This document shows, piece by piece, positions 1-7,804 of a stretch of 64,000 bases of DNA. The translations under genes were made by a program, and so were the position numbers. The stretch is from Bacillus timonensis (GTDB lineage: Bacteria; Bacillota; Bacilli; Bacillales; Bacillaceae_L). The stretch is from the NCBI RefSeq assembly GCF_000285535.1, contig NZ_HE610985.1, forward strand, positions 1,438,551 to 1,502,550. The letters are read 5' to 3'. Below the pieces are notes generated by a model that ran no database searches, was not told where the DNA came from, and saw only the letters and a list, made by a program, of their open reading frames with translations. How positions within the stretch are numbered: position 1 is the first letter of the stretch; the number at the start of each line of letters is the position of its first letter.

Positions 1-1
1 C

Positions 2-133
2 GGCGACTATATTCTAGACGTTTCAGTATCCTCACCAGAAGGAATACTATTTGAATACCACTCTTTTGAAAAGAAATACGGAGTAGACGATAAAGTACCT
101 ATCCCACCAGCATTGGCCAATATTATTCAATAA
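2..133 (+). CDS. 3' end of an unidentified gene (partial)
   Basis: An open frame enters the window from the left and runs to a TAA at 131-133, giving the last 43 residues of a protein that ends in PPALANIIQ. The fragment is rich in charged and aromatic residues (SPEGILFEYHSFEKKYG) and has no membrane segment. I do not recognise the family. The alternating beta-like pattern before the PEG turn would suit the end of a small alpha/beta domain, but that is a guess. An inverted repeat follows directly. Confidence 0.55.
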   Translation, partial: GDYILDVSVSSPEGILFEYHSFEKKYGVDDKVPIPPALANIIQ

Positions 134-141
134 GGAACCAA

Positions 142-194
142 GGGGACGGTTCTACCGGTTTTCCATTTATTTGAAAACCACTAGAACCGTCCCC
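142..194. repeat. Long interrupted inverted repeat (GGGGACGGTTCT type)
   Basis: The 12-base arm GGGGACGGTTCT at 142-153 is repeated in reverse complement at 183-194. A second 7-base pair (157-163 with 173-179) extends the hairpin inwards. It lies between two convergent genes. No U-tract follows on either strand, so it is not a classic intrinsic terminator. Short GGGACGGTTC-type palindromes recur between genes in many Bacillaceae and Clostridia; this looks like one of that class. Confidence 0.6.
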
Positions 195-214
195 CTGGAC
201 CCAAAAGTTCTTAT

Positions 215-1483
215 TTAATTTTCGATTTCGAATATTGGTTGGTTTACTTCTACGGTGACTTTTCGGATGCGGCGGTTTTCTACCTCTTTGACTGTTAAGG
301 TGAGATGCATGTAATCGAAGGTGTCACCTGGAACCGGAATTTTTTCAAATGATTCAAACATCCAGCCGCCAACTAAATGGTGTGAGCTTTCTGGTTCTTC
401 AATGCCAATAATTTCCGCAAAATCATCAAGTGGCATATCTGCATTTATTTCATACGTATTTTCATCTATTTGTGTAATATATTTTATTTTCTCATCATGT
501 TCATCCCAAATCTCTCCCACGATTTCTTCGATGATATCCTCTAACGTAATCAAACCTGAAGTTCCACCAAATTCGTCTACTACAATTGCCAAATGTGTTT
601 TACTTTTTTGTAGCTCTGGTAATAGAGTTGAAATTTTCATTGATTCAACAACGAAAAATGGTTTACGAAGAATTGAGCGAACATTTATTTTCTTTTGTTG
701 TACGAGTAGGCTTAAAAATTCACGTTCTGATAATATTCCAATGATATTATCGATATTGTCTTCATACACAGGGACACGTGAAAAGCGCTCCTCTAAGAAC
801 ATATCGCGAATTTTTTCAATCGAATCATTGACTTCAACAGCGACCATATCGATACGTGGGGTTAGTATTTCACCAACTAGAATATCGTTGAAATCAAGAG
901 ATCGGTGTACTAGTTCTTTTTCTTTATTATCAATGACCCCTTCTTCCTCACTTAAATCAACCATTACTTTGATTTCTTCTTCAGTAAAAGAAGGGTTATC
1001 ATTATTGCTTTTAATAATCTTAGCTGCTAATGCTTTAAGTAGTCCAAATAGATATGTAATTGGTGTCAGTATCTTCATTAATGAAAATAATATCCCTGAG
1101 ACCCGTAATGAGAAACTTTCCGCATTTTCCTTTGCGAATGATTTTGGAAGGACCTCCCCAAATATTAAAATGAGCAATGTCATCACAAATGTACTTATTA
1201 CAAGTCCAGCATTCCCACCAACAAGATCTGAAGCAAGCTTTGATGCTATTGATGCTGCAGCTATATTTACGATATTATTTCCAACAAGTATTGTTGAAAG
1301 GGCGTTATCAAAATTCTCTGTAATATAAAATGCTTTCTTACTTCCACGTCTCTTTTCATCCACATAATTCTTTAGTCGTATTCGGTTAACACTCGAATAG
1401 GCTGTTTCACTTGCAGAGAAGAACGCTGATAACATGATTAAAACGAGTAACAAAATAATCGTACTCAGTGGCAAATCGTCCAC
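215..1483 (-). CDS. CNNM/CorC (HlyC) family membrane protein, DUF21 plus CBS pair
   Basis: The 422-residue protein has the standard architecture of the CNNM/CorC family, proposed Mg2+/Co2+ or Na+/Mg2+ transporters formerly annotated as haemolysins. An N-terminal DUF21 membrane domain (about 5-180, with the motif FSASETAYSSVNRIRL) is followed by two CBS motifs (about 205-330, DEFGGTSGLITLEDIIEEIVGEI) and a C-terminal CorC/HlyC domain. Length and motifs are complete. The start is GTG at 1483, with AGGAG 12 bases upstream. It is divergent from the haemoglobin gene across a 246-base gap and convergent with the partial gene on its other side. B. subtilis has several paralogues (YhdP, YhdT, YqhB, YrkA), and I cannot say which is the orthologue. 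Confidence 0.88.
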   Translation of the reverse strand: MDDLPLSTIILLLVLIMLSAFFSASETAYSSVNRIRLKNYVDEKRRGSKKAFYITENFDNALSTILVGNNIVNIAAASIASKLASDLVGGNAGLVISTFVMTLLILIFGEVLPKSFAKENAESFSLRVSGILFSLMKILTPITYLFGLLKALAAKIIKSNNDNPSFTEEEIKVMVDLSEEEGVIDNKEKELVHRSLDFNDILVGEILTPRIDMVAVEVNDSIEKIRDMFLEERFSRVPVYEDNIDNIIGILSEREFLSLLVQQKKINVRSILRKPFFVVESMKISTLLPELQKSKTHLAIVVDEFGGTSGLITLEDIIEEIVGEIWDEHDEKIKYITQIDENTYEINADMPLDDFAEIIGIEEPESSHHLVGGWMFESFEKIPVPGDTFDYMHLTLTVKEVENRRIRKVTVEVNQPIFEIEN

Positions 1484-1628
1484 GTGTTTTTCACACTCCT
1501 AAATTGAAATTGACTTTGTTTTTGTTTAAGATGGTAACAATAAAGGTATTACCAAAACTTAAAAATCAAGTTATTGATTATTTTTATAATAGCAAACATT
1601 CTTTTATATGGGAATGATTATCTATTAC

Positions 1629-1655
1629 AATGCGCCTTGGCGTATTTGCACCTGA
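1629..1655. repeat. Copy A of a dispersed repeat fragment
   Basis: The 27 bases here read AATGCGCCTTGGCGTATTTG followed by CACCTGA. They reappear with three or four substitutions at 61763-61790. The fragment lies just upstream of the Fnr-like box and is not part of any gene. The source element is unknown. Confidence 0.5.
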
Positions 1656-1657
1656 GG

Positions 1658-1700
1658 TGTGATTCAAATCACACCATATTGTTTTTAGTATTGATATAGT
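1658..1700 (+). promoter_or_regulatory. Fnr/CRP-family box and promoter of the truncated haemoglobin gene
   Basis: TGTGA-N6-TCACA at 1658-1673 matches the Bacillus Fnr consensus perfectly and sits in a 9+9 inverted repeat. A -10-like TATAGT lies at 1695-1700 with no good -35. If transcription starts six bases after that hexamer (1707), the box is centred at -41.5, the class II activator position. This strongly suggests activation by Fnr or another CRP-family protein. No fnr gene is in this window. Confidence 0.75.
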
Positions 1701-1729
1701 ACTAATAAAAATAAAGTGGTGGTGATTTT

Positions 1730-2113
1730 ATGGACTTTAAACTTAATACATTATATGAAGAAATTGGCGGCGCAGAATCTATTCAAAATTTAGTGAATAC
1801 TTTTTATCCGAAAGTTTATGAAGATCCTGATTTAGCTCCATTATTCGAAGGAGATATCGAGGAAATTAAAAGAAAACAATATATGTTTTTAACTCAGTTT
1901 TTAGGTGGACCTACATTATATAGCAACGAATTTGGACCTCCAGCCATGAGACATCGTCATATGCCATTTGAAGTTACACCAACACGTGCAAGAGCTTGGC
2001 TTCGTTGTATGAAAGAAGCATTCGAGGAAACTGGGCTAACTGGTGAAGGGGCCGAAGCCTTCTATGCTCGTCTTCAACAAGTGGCAGGGATTATGGTAAA
2101 TACGCCTGATTAA
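1730..2113 (+). CDS. yjbI: Group II truncated haemoglobin (YjbI/GlbO type)
   Basis: The 127-residue protein is a group II (O-type) truncated haemoglobin, the B. subtilis YjbI type (132 residues). These bind O2 and NO tightly and are linked to peroxide and NO handling. The proximal histidine lies in the motif MRHRHMPF, and the G8 tryptophan, diagnostic of group II, is in RARAWLRCM. The start ATG at 1730 follows GGTGGTGATTTT. In B. subtilis yjbI lies beside yjbH (spxH), whereas here it stands alone between divergent and convergent neighbours. Upstream is an Fnr-type box, which would tie expression to low oxygen. A repeat element and a terminator follow. Confidence 0.93.
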   Translation: MDFKLNTLYEEIGGAESIQNLVNTFYPKVYEDPDLAPLFEGDIEEIKRKQYMFLTQFLGGPTLYSNEFGPPAMRHRHMPFEVTPTRARAWLRCMKEAFEETGLTGEGAEAFYARLQQVAGIMVNTPD

Positions 2114-2236
2114 GAGATAAGCGTAAGGCGTCAGCCTATCGGCGACAAGCACATAAGACAAGCGATGACTAAGGTGCATGTAACCTTACGTAGCGATTGG
2201 CTTAGACCCGAGAACCGATAGCGTATGAAGCTAGAT
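2114..2236 (+). repeat. Dispersed intergenic repeat, copy 1 (ends in GAAGCTAGAT)
   Basis: This roughly 120-base unit begins AGCGTAAGGCG and ends GAAGCTAGAT, with partly palindromic ends (CTATCGGC with ACCGATAG). Two more copies align along their length: 13401-13500 in the same orientation and 61179-61299 inverted. It starts at the stop codon of yjbI and contains no credible open frame. It resembles the short palindromic intergenic elements ending GAGCTAGAC found across Bacillaceae. Confidence 0.75.
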
Positions 2237-2240
2237 ATCA

Positions 2241-2269
2241 AAAAATCCACGAAATAATCGTGGATTTTT
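2241..2269. terminator. Bidirectional intrinsic terminator
   Basis: AAAAATCCACGA at 2241-2252 pairs perfectly with 2258-2269 across a 5-base loop, with T-runs on both strands. It ends yjbI on the plus strand and the small membrane-peptide gene on the minus strand. Confidence 0.85.
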
Positions 2270-2270
2270 C

Positions 2271-2354
2271 TTATGATTCGATAACAATCGCACCTATAAA
2301 GAATACTAAAACTAAAGCTGCAGCGATATTAAATGTAATGGTTAATTCTTCCAC
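2271..2354 (-). CDS. 27-residue single-span membrane peptide
   Basis: A GTG-started frame encodes a 27-residue peptide beginning MEELTITFN, followed by one hydrophobic segment (IAAALVLVFFIGAIVI) and ES at the C-terminus. A good Shine-Dalgarno (GGGGGAG) lies 5 bases before the GTG, and a terminator hairpin follows directly. Together these make a real gene more likely than chance. It lies downstream of the BmrC/BmrD exporter genes, 114 bases beyond bmrD's stop. Small single-span peptides often sit in membrane complexes such as oxidases or transporters, but I do not recognise this one and assign no function. Confidence 0.5.
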   Translation of the reverse strand: MEELTITFNIAAALVLVFFIGAIVIES

Positions 2355-2468
2355 ATTGACTCCCCCATTAACTTTCTATGATTTTAGAGTATCATCTAAT
2401 GTGGAAAAATTAGGTTTATTTTAAGGCAGTATTTTGTCAAAGGAATGAACTTTTTGTGACTCCTACCC

Positions 2469-4484
2469 TTAGCCTGCCCTCGAACTTTTTCCTTGTTGAA
2501 GCTGATACATTTGATAATACTTTCCTTTTTTCTGCATCAGCTGATCATGATTTCCTTGCTCAACAATTCGACCTCGGTCAAGGACGAGAATCTGATCTGC
2601 ATTTTTAATCGTTGATAAACGATGTGCAATAATGAAGGTCGTTCTTCCTTTTTTCAAGACTTCTAACGCCTCTTGGATGATTGCCTCTGTTTCTGTATCA
2701 ATACTTGCCGTAGCTTCATCTAAAATAAGAATGGCTGGATCATATGCAAGTGCACGTGCAAAGGAGATTAATTGCCTTTGACCTGATGACAATGTACTTC
2801 CTTTTTCAATTACTGGCTCATCATAACCTTTTGGTAAGTTTTTTAACAACTGATCTGCGCCAACGTCCAGTAAAGCTTTCTCTACCTTTTCTCTCGATAT
2901 GAAAGGGTCATCTAAGCTTACGTTTGAAGCAATCGTTCCAGTAAAAAGATAGGGGTCCTGTAAGACAATTCCCATATGTTTACGAAGTTGTTGCTTTGGG
3001 ATATCATTGACATTTTTCCCGTCAATCGAAATTTGTCCTTCCTTACAATCATAAAAACGGAATAATAAATTCATGATTGAGCTTTTTCCAGAGCCAGTAT
3101 GCCCAACAAGTGCTACGGTTTCTCCTTGTTTTGCTTCAAAGGAAATATCTTTTAAGACGTACTCCCCTTCTTTGTATCCAAAGTTAACATGGTCGAATAC
3201 TACATTTCCTTTATAGCGAGGCATTTCCTCCTGATTGACAGCAACACCCTCTGAATCAAGTAGTGTAAAAACTCGTTCCCCCGCAACCAAGGATTGTTCT
3301 AATATCGCTAACTGGTTAACCATACCCGTGATTGGCTGGAATAACCGATTTAAATAATCAACAAACGCATAAAGGACCCCAAGAGAAATGATGCTATTTG
3401 CTGACAAGGATGCACCTCCAAAATACCAGATCAATGCAACGAATGAAGCATTTCGTAGTACTCCCACAAGGTTATGGGATGTCAGTGCATTTAAACTCAA
3501 CATCTTATTTTGGTAAGAAAAATGCTTTTCATTAAGAGCTTCAAATTCCTTTCGTGATTCTTCCTGACGCTTGAAGGCCTGAATAATACTCATTCCTTGA
3601 ATGGACTCATTAATCATCCCGTTAATTTCGCTTAAAAGGGAGCGAATCTTATGATTATACTTTGAAGCATATGATCGATAGACTTTAATCCAAATAACTA
3701 AAATTGGCACCAAAATTAAGCAAATAAGAGCAAGCTTCACATCTAATAGGAATAATGCAATAAAGATTCCTGTGATGTAAATGATACTAGAGAAAAAGTT
3801 TGCTAAAACCGTTACATACAACTCACGAATTGCCTCCGTATCATTGGTGATTCGTGAAACCACCTTACCTGCGGGCAGATTATCAAAATATTGTATGGGT
3901 AACCTCTGTATTTGCGCAAATACATCTTCACGCATTTTTTGAATAATACGATTTGAGGATGTCTGCAACAAGAAACGTTGGCCGAAATGAAAAAGAGCGG
4001 CAACGACTAGTAAACCAAAGTAAGCTACAATAAGTTTGATTAGCTTCGGAATTTCCGGACGATAAAAAGCTAGTAACTCATCAACAGTTACTTTTGTTGT
4101 AGGGTACTCCACCGTTTCACCATTTCTGGTAATTTCAAGGTTTCCGTTTGTTATTGCTCGTTCTCCATCAAATTGGATTGCTCCATTTACAAAATAATAA
4201 GCACGGCCAACTTGTAAAATACGAGCCTCATCACCTTTTTCTTCACCCTGTAAAAAATTATCGGAGCGTTTATACCAACTGCCCTTGTATTCTACAGCAT
4301 CCTTACTTTCAGTGGATTCATACCAGGTGTTCTCAATTCCCAAAATATGATCGTCTATCATCGTCTTTGCAATAAATGGACCTGTCAATTCAGCGGCAAC
4401 TGCAATAGAAAGCATAAGTAACGCTGAAATGATGATTTTTTTATAAAGGAGTGCATAAGAAATAAGTCGTTTTCCTACGTTCAT
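2469..4484 (-). CDS. bmrD: Heterodimeric multidrug ABC exporter subunit, BmrD (YheH) type
   Basis: The 671-residue protein is an ABC half-transporter with an N-terminal membrane domain (about 15-420), including an extended extracellular insert near residues 50-135, and a C-terminal nucleotide-binding domain. Visible motifs are Walker A GHTGSGKSS, signature LSSGQRQ, Walker B AILILDEATAS and the H-loop IIAHRLST. B. subtilis BmrD/YheH is 673 residues and pairs with BmrC/YheI to export Hoechst 33342, doxorubicin and mitoxantrone. The ATG at 4484 overlaps the end of bmrC by four bases, so the pair is translationally coupled. Expression should depend on the attenuator upstream of bmrC. This subunit has the canonical catalytic glutamate (DEAT). 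Confidence 0.93.
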   Translation of the reverse strand: MNVGKRLISYALLYKKIIISALLMLSIAVAAELTGPFIAKTMIDDHILGIENTWYESTESKDAVEYKGSWYKRSDNFLQGEEKGDEARILQVGRAYYFVNGAIQFDGERAITNGNLEITRNGETVEYPTTKVTVDELLAFYRPEIPKLIKLIVAYFGLLVVAALFHFGQRFLLQTSSNRIIQKMREDVFAQIQRLPIQYFDNLPAGKVVSRITNDTEAIRELYVTVLANFFSSIIYITGIFIALFLLDVKLALICLILVPILVIWIKVYRSYASKYNHKIRSLLSEINGMINESIQGMSIIQAFKRQEESRKEFEALNEKHFSYQNKMLSLNALTSHNLVGVLRNASFVALIWYFGGASLSANSIISLGVLYAFVDYLNRLFQPITGMVNQLAILEQSLVAGERVFTLLDSEGVAVNQEEMPRYKGNVVFDHVNFGYKEGEYVLKDISFEAKQGETVALVGHTGSGKSSIMNLLFRFYDCKEGQISIDGKNVNDIPKQQLRKHMGIVLQDPYLFTGTIASNVSLDDPFISREKVEKALLDVGADQLLKNLPKGYDEPVIEKGSTLSSGQRQLISFARALAYDPAILILDEATASIDTETEAIIQEALEVLKKGRTTFIIAHRLSTIKNADQILVLDRGRIVEQGNHDQLMQKKGKYYQMYQLQQGKSSRAG

Positions 4485-6238
4485 GCCGTCACCCCACTTT
4501 CTGTTAATTCTTCTACCTGTTGGCGGTCATATTGTTCTTTATACCAACCTTTTAGGGCCAACAACTGTTCATGTGTACCCTCTTCAACAATTCGACCATC
4601 CTCAAGTACAATAATCCAGTCAGCATGCTCCACGGCAGATAATCGATGTGTCGTAATAATTGTTGTTTTTTCTGAGCGCTCTTTTCTGATGTTTTCTATA
4701 ATCTTTGTTTCTGTTTTCGCATCAACTGCTGACAATGAATCATCTAAAATCAGAATCTCTGGGTTAACCAATAAGGCACGTGCAATTGAAATTCGTTGCT
4801 TTTGCCCACCTGATAATGCAACTCCTTTTTCACCTACAAGTGTCCGTAACCCTTCAGGAAGCATTGTTAAATCCTTTCGGAAGGCAGCAAGCTCAATTGC
4901 TTTTTCAAGCTCAACATCGGTTGCGTCCTTTTTACCAAACAGAATGTTTTCACGAACAGACCGTGAAAATAAAACATGATCCTGTGGTACATAGCCAATC
5001 CAGCCGTGGAGATCCTCCATTGCAATATGTTCGATGCGTGTACCTGAAATCAGAAGTTCCCCTTCACCAACTGGATACTCACGAAGCAACTGCTTCACAA
5101 ATGTTGTTTTTCCACTTCCTGTCTTTCCGACAACACCTAAAGTATCACCTCTATTAATCGTTACAGTAACATCCTTTAGGTTCTTCACTGTAGAAGTTGG
5201 ATACTGAAAAGTAACATGACGAAAATCTATTTGTTCAGGCAACTCCACTTTCCTTGTACTTTCATGATTTTCGACATCTGGTTGATATGCGAGTGTTTCA
5301 TTTACACGGTCAAGAGAAGCATTTCCACGTTGCATAATGTTAATGAGTTCACCGATTGCAAACATCGGCCAAATCATCATCCCAAGATAAACGTTAAATG
5401 AAACAAGTTCACCTAATGTTATATCATTATGAAAGACTAGATAGGCTCCATATCCTAAGCCGATTAAATAACTTATGCCCACTAAAATTTTCATCGTTGG
5501 ATCGAATAAAGCATCAATTTTTGCGACGTTTATATTTTTTCGAAAAACATCTTCCGTCAAATTATGGAATCGTTGCTCATCCGCTTTTTCTTGGACATAC
5601 GCACGAATAACACGAATCCCTGCGATTGATTCAAGAACCTGGTCATTCAATGTTCCAAACGATTCTTGCGCTTCCATAAATCGCTCATGAATTTTCTTTC
5701 CGTAAATATTCATGACAATCGCCATAATTGGAAGTGGAATCAATGCTGCTAATGTAAGCTTCCAGCTAATTAAAAATCCCATGGTAAAGAGGATTGTAAG
5801 CATAAAAATACTTGAATCCACTAAAGTCAATATCCCAAACCCTGCTGTTTGAGAAACCGATTTCAAATCATTGGTTGCACGTGCCATTAAGTCTCCCGTA
5901 CGGTTTTTCTCGTAAAAGCTAGGTTTCATTTTTAATAAATGCCTCATGTAACGACCACGTAGTATCCTTTCAACGAGGAAGGCACCACCAAATAATTGAT
6001 ACATCCAAACATACGTAATTCCATAAATGACAATGGCTAAACCTACTAGAAATAATAAATATTGGATGATTTTTTCAGATGTTAGTGTACCTATATGAAT
6101 TTCATCGATTGCTACCCCAATTAGTTTTGGAGGAATGACTTCTAAGATTCCTACTAACGTTAGCAACAGGATTGCAACGGTGTATCTTTTCCAATATTGT
6201 TTAAAAAACCAACCTAATTTACCTAAAACTGAAAACAT
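4481..6238 (-). CDS. bmrC: Heterodimeric multidrug ABC exporter subunit, BmrC (YheI) type
   Basis: At 585 residues this matches the length of B. subtilis BmrC/YheI. A six-span membrane domain (about 1-310) precedes an ATPase domain with Walker A GKTGSGKTT, signature LSGGQKQRISIARALL and Walker B EILILDDSLSAVD. The Walker B is followed by aspartate (DDS) instead of glutamate, which marks the degenerate site of heterodimeric exporters. The partner BmrD keeps the glutamate, so the two complement each other. The ATG at 6238 has GGGAGAGG about 6 bases upstream. Upstream lie a promoter, a 23-codon leader peptide, an intrinsic terminator and a 16-codon ORF, an arrangement like the bmrB leader known in B. 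subtilis. Confidence 0.93.
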   Translation of the reverse strand: MFSVLGKLGWFFKQYWKRYTVAILLLTLVGILEVIPPKLIGVAIDEIHIGTLTSEKIIQYLLFLVGLAIVIYGITYVWMYQLFGGAFLVERILRGRYMRHLLKMKPSFYEKNRTGDLMARATNDLKSVSQTAGFGILTLVDSSIFMLTILFTMGFLISWKLTLAALIPLPIMAIVMNIYGKKIHERFMEAQESFGTLNDQVLESIAGIRVIRAYVQEKADEQRFHNLTEDVFRKNINVAKIDALFDPTMKILVGISYLIGLGYGAYLVFHNDITLGELVSFNVYLGMMIWPMFAIGELINIMQRGNASLDRVNETLAYQPDVENHESTRKVELPEQIDFRHVTFQYPTSTVKNLKDVTVTINRGDTLGVVGKTGSGKTTFVKQLLREYPVGEGELLISGTRIEHIAMEDLHGWIGYVPQDHVLFSRSVRENILFGKKDATDVELEKAIELAAFRKDLTMLPEGLRTLVGEKGVALSGGQKQRISIARALLVNPEILILDDSLSAVDAKTETKIIENIRKERSEKTTIITTHRLSAVEHADWIIVLEDGRIVEEGTHEQLLALKGWYKEQYDRQQVEELTESGVTA

Positions 6239-6267
6239 AGTTGTCCTCTCCCTTCAACTTCCACTTA

Positions 6268-6318
6268 CTAGCCACTTTCTGGATCTCCAACATATTTCAA
6301 GCTAATAATCACATTCAT
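6268..6318 (-). CDS. 16-codon ORF between attenuator and bmrC
   Basis: ATG at 6318 is preceded by a strong AGGGAGGA and opens MNVIISLKYVGDPESG, ending 29 bases before the bmrC start. It lies after the terminator hairpin, so it is made only on read-through transcripts. It may couple translation to bmrC or be incidental. No family is recognisable. Confidence 0.4.
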   Translation of the reverse strand: MNVIISLKYVGDPESG

Positions 6319-6387
6319 TTCAACTTCCTCCCTAAAAAGATTTTTATAGTAAACAACCTCTGGTTGCTGTACCAAAAAAGACACAAA

Positions 6388-6421
6388 AAGGGCATACCGC
6401 GCGCAAAAGCGATATGCCCTT
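6388..6421 (-). terminator. Attenuator terminator of the bmrCD operon
   Basis: On the minus strand AAGGGCATA (6421 to 6413) pairs with TATGCCCTT (6396 to 6388) and is followed by TTTTTGTGTC. It stands between the leader peptide and bmrC, so it must be read through for exporter expression. A copy of AGGTCACG downstream of the leader stop can pair with CGTGACCT inside the leader ORF. A TATGC just before the hairpin could compete for its GCATA. These suggest alternative folds controlled by the translating ribosome. Confidence 0.75.
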
Positions 6422-6490
6422 AAAAGCATAAAAACACACGTCAGCATAGCGTGACCTGTGTCTTCTAGTGTAATTAACCATTCTGGTTTA

Positions 6491-6562
6491 TCAAATGTTA
6501 GCTACAATAGGAAAGGTCACGAATTGTATAAAGTTAATAGGAAAAATATGTAGCTTTTTCAT
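6491..6562 (-). CDS. Leader peptide controlling bmrCD (bmrB-like)
   Basis: ATG at 6562, with GGAAGGGAGGG upstream, encodes the 23-residue peptide MKKLHIFPINFIQFVTFPIV-ANI. It lies between a promoter and the attenuator hairpin. In B. subtilis the bmrCD operon is induced by ribosome-targeting antibiotics through ribosome-mediated attenuation in the bmrB leader (54 codons). This peptide is shorter and I cannot align it, but its position and a strong ribosome binding site argue for the same job. The codons CGTGACCT within it are complementary to a segment just after its stop, which would let ribosome position change RNA folding. Confidence 0.65.
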   Translation of the reverse strand: MKKLHIFPINFIQFVTFPIVANI

Positions 6563-6607
6563 TTCGTAACCCTCCCTTCCATTTTATAGTAATCTTAATA
6601 CTTTGTT

Positions 6608-6637
6608 AGATTAACACCATGGACAAGTTATTGTCAA
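6608..6637 (-). promoter_or_regulatory. SigA-type promoter of the bmr leader
   Basis: On the minus strand a perfect -35 TTGACA (6637-6632) is followed after 18 bases by TAATCT (6613-6608). It lies about 45 bases upstream of the leader peptide start and is the only good promoter between thiF and the leader. Confidence 0.65.
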
Positions 6638-6670
6638 TCAGAATTTTTTTGATAAATTTTAAATTTGAAA

Positions 6671-7693
6671 TTATCCCAAATATCGATGATACAGACTCTT
6701 TGCTACTGATATATCTTTTGTTCCGTGGATGAGAACACGTCCGTCTTTAAATACAACCATTCTGTTTGGACCTTGTGTAAAGGATACTAAATAAGGGTTC
6801 TTATCGACTTTTCCACCTTGTGCGATGAAAAGTTCTGCAAGAGAATCTAAATCTCTTTCAATTTTTTCACTTGGTCGTATTTGAACAGAATCTCTTCCAC
6901 ATAAAACTGCAGACTTTGTTTGATTTTCAAAAGATAAAAAAGGATAGGTTGGATCTGTTCCACAGGAAAGACAGCCTTCCTTCTTCACCTTATCAACCTT
7001 AATTGCGGTGTGTTGATTTTTCCATAAATCAAATGAAACAAGTTTGTTCCGAAGTGCATCGTAATCCTCAACTAATATTTTGAGTGCCTCCGTTACTTGA
7101 TAGGCAACCACCATTTGTACTGCCGGACTAATAATCCCAACCGTATCACATGTGAGTCCTCCCATTGGGACTGTTTCTAAAAGGCAATGTAGACAAGGTG
7201 TCTCCCCAGGCAAAATGCAGTAGCTAATTCCATAACTTCCGACACATGCTCCGTAAATCCATGGTATCTTATATTTTTGTGAAGCATCATTAAGGAGCAT
7301 CCTTGTGTCAAAATTGTCCGTGGCATCAATTATTAAATCGACACTATCAATGATATCTTCAATCTCTTGAATGGAAACATCCATTACATGTGCGTGGATA
7401 TCAACCTCAGAATTTATTTTTTTCAAGCGTTCCTTAGCAGCAACTGCCTTTGGCAAACGATTGGCAGCATCTTCTTCACTATACAACTGTTGTCTTTGTA
7501 AATTCGTCCATTCCACATAATCACGGTCTACTATCGTCAGTTTTCCGATGCCGGCACGAACAAGTCCCTCGGCACTTCCTGTTCCAAGTGCACCAGCACC
7601 TACTATCAGAACATGTTTATTTCTAATCTTCTTTTGACCACTGATTCCAATGGGAGTAAATAACTCTTGCCGAGAATAGCGTTCAGTCAACAC
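6671..7693 (-). CDS. thiF: ThiF/MoeB-type adenylyltransferase (E1-like)
   Basis: The 340-residue protein is an E1-like enzyme that adenylates the C-terminal glycine of a ubiquitin-fold sulfur carrier (ThiS or MoaD). It has the nucleotide motif VGAGALGTGSAEGL, the RQQLY arginine loop and two Zn-binding pairs, TPCLHC and GCLSCG. Residues 1-260 form the catalytic domain; the last 75 form an extra domain seen in Bacillus ThiF. The start is GTG at 7693 with GGAAGG eight bases upstream. It follows the TPP-riboswitch operon on the same strand, 111 bases after ykoC, which favours thiamine thiazole synthesis over molybdopterin. ThiS, ThiG and ThiO are not in this window. Confidence 0.85.
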   Translation of the reverse strand: MLTERYSRQELFTPIGISGQKKIRNKHVLIVGAGALGTGSAEGLVRAGIGKLTIVDRDYVEWTNLQRQQLYSEEDAANRLPKAVAAKERLKKINSEVDIHAHVMDVSIQEIEDIIDSVDLIIDATDNFDTRMLLNDASQKYKIPWIYGACVGSYGISYCILPGETPCLHCLLETVPMGGLTCDTVGIISPAVQMVVAYQVTEALKILVEDYDALRNKLVSFDLWKNQHTAIKVDKVKKEGCLSCGTDPTYPFLSFENQTKSAVLCGRDSVQIRPSEKIERDLDSLAELFIAQGGKVDKNPYLVSFTQGPNRMVVFKDGRVLIHGTKDISVAKSLYHRYLG

Positions 7694-7804
7694 GTATCAT
7701 TCCTTCCTTACAACTACATATCCCAATTCAAAATCTATTATCCTTAATCTTGAAAATATCGTAACACATCTTATTCCTTTTAATGAAGTGTCATGCCTCC
7801 CATA

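Noticed and set aside
321..1328. 335-codon plus-strand open frame antisense to the CNNM/CorC gene
   Set aside because: It is Ser/Ile-rich low-complexity sequence, the mirror of a real gene with complete domains on the other strand, and has no ribosome binding site.
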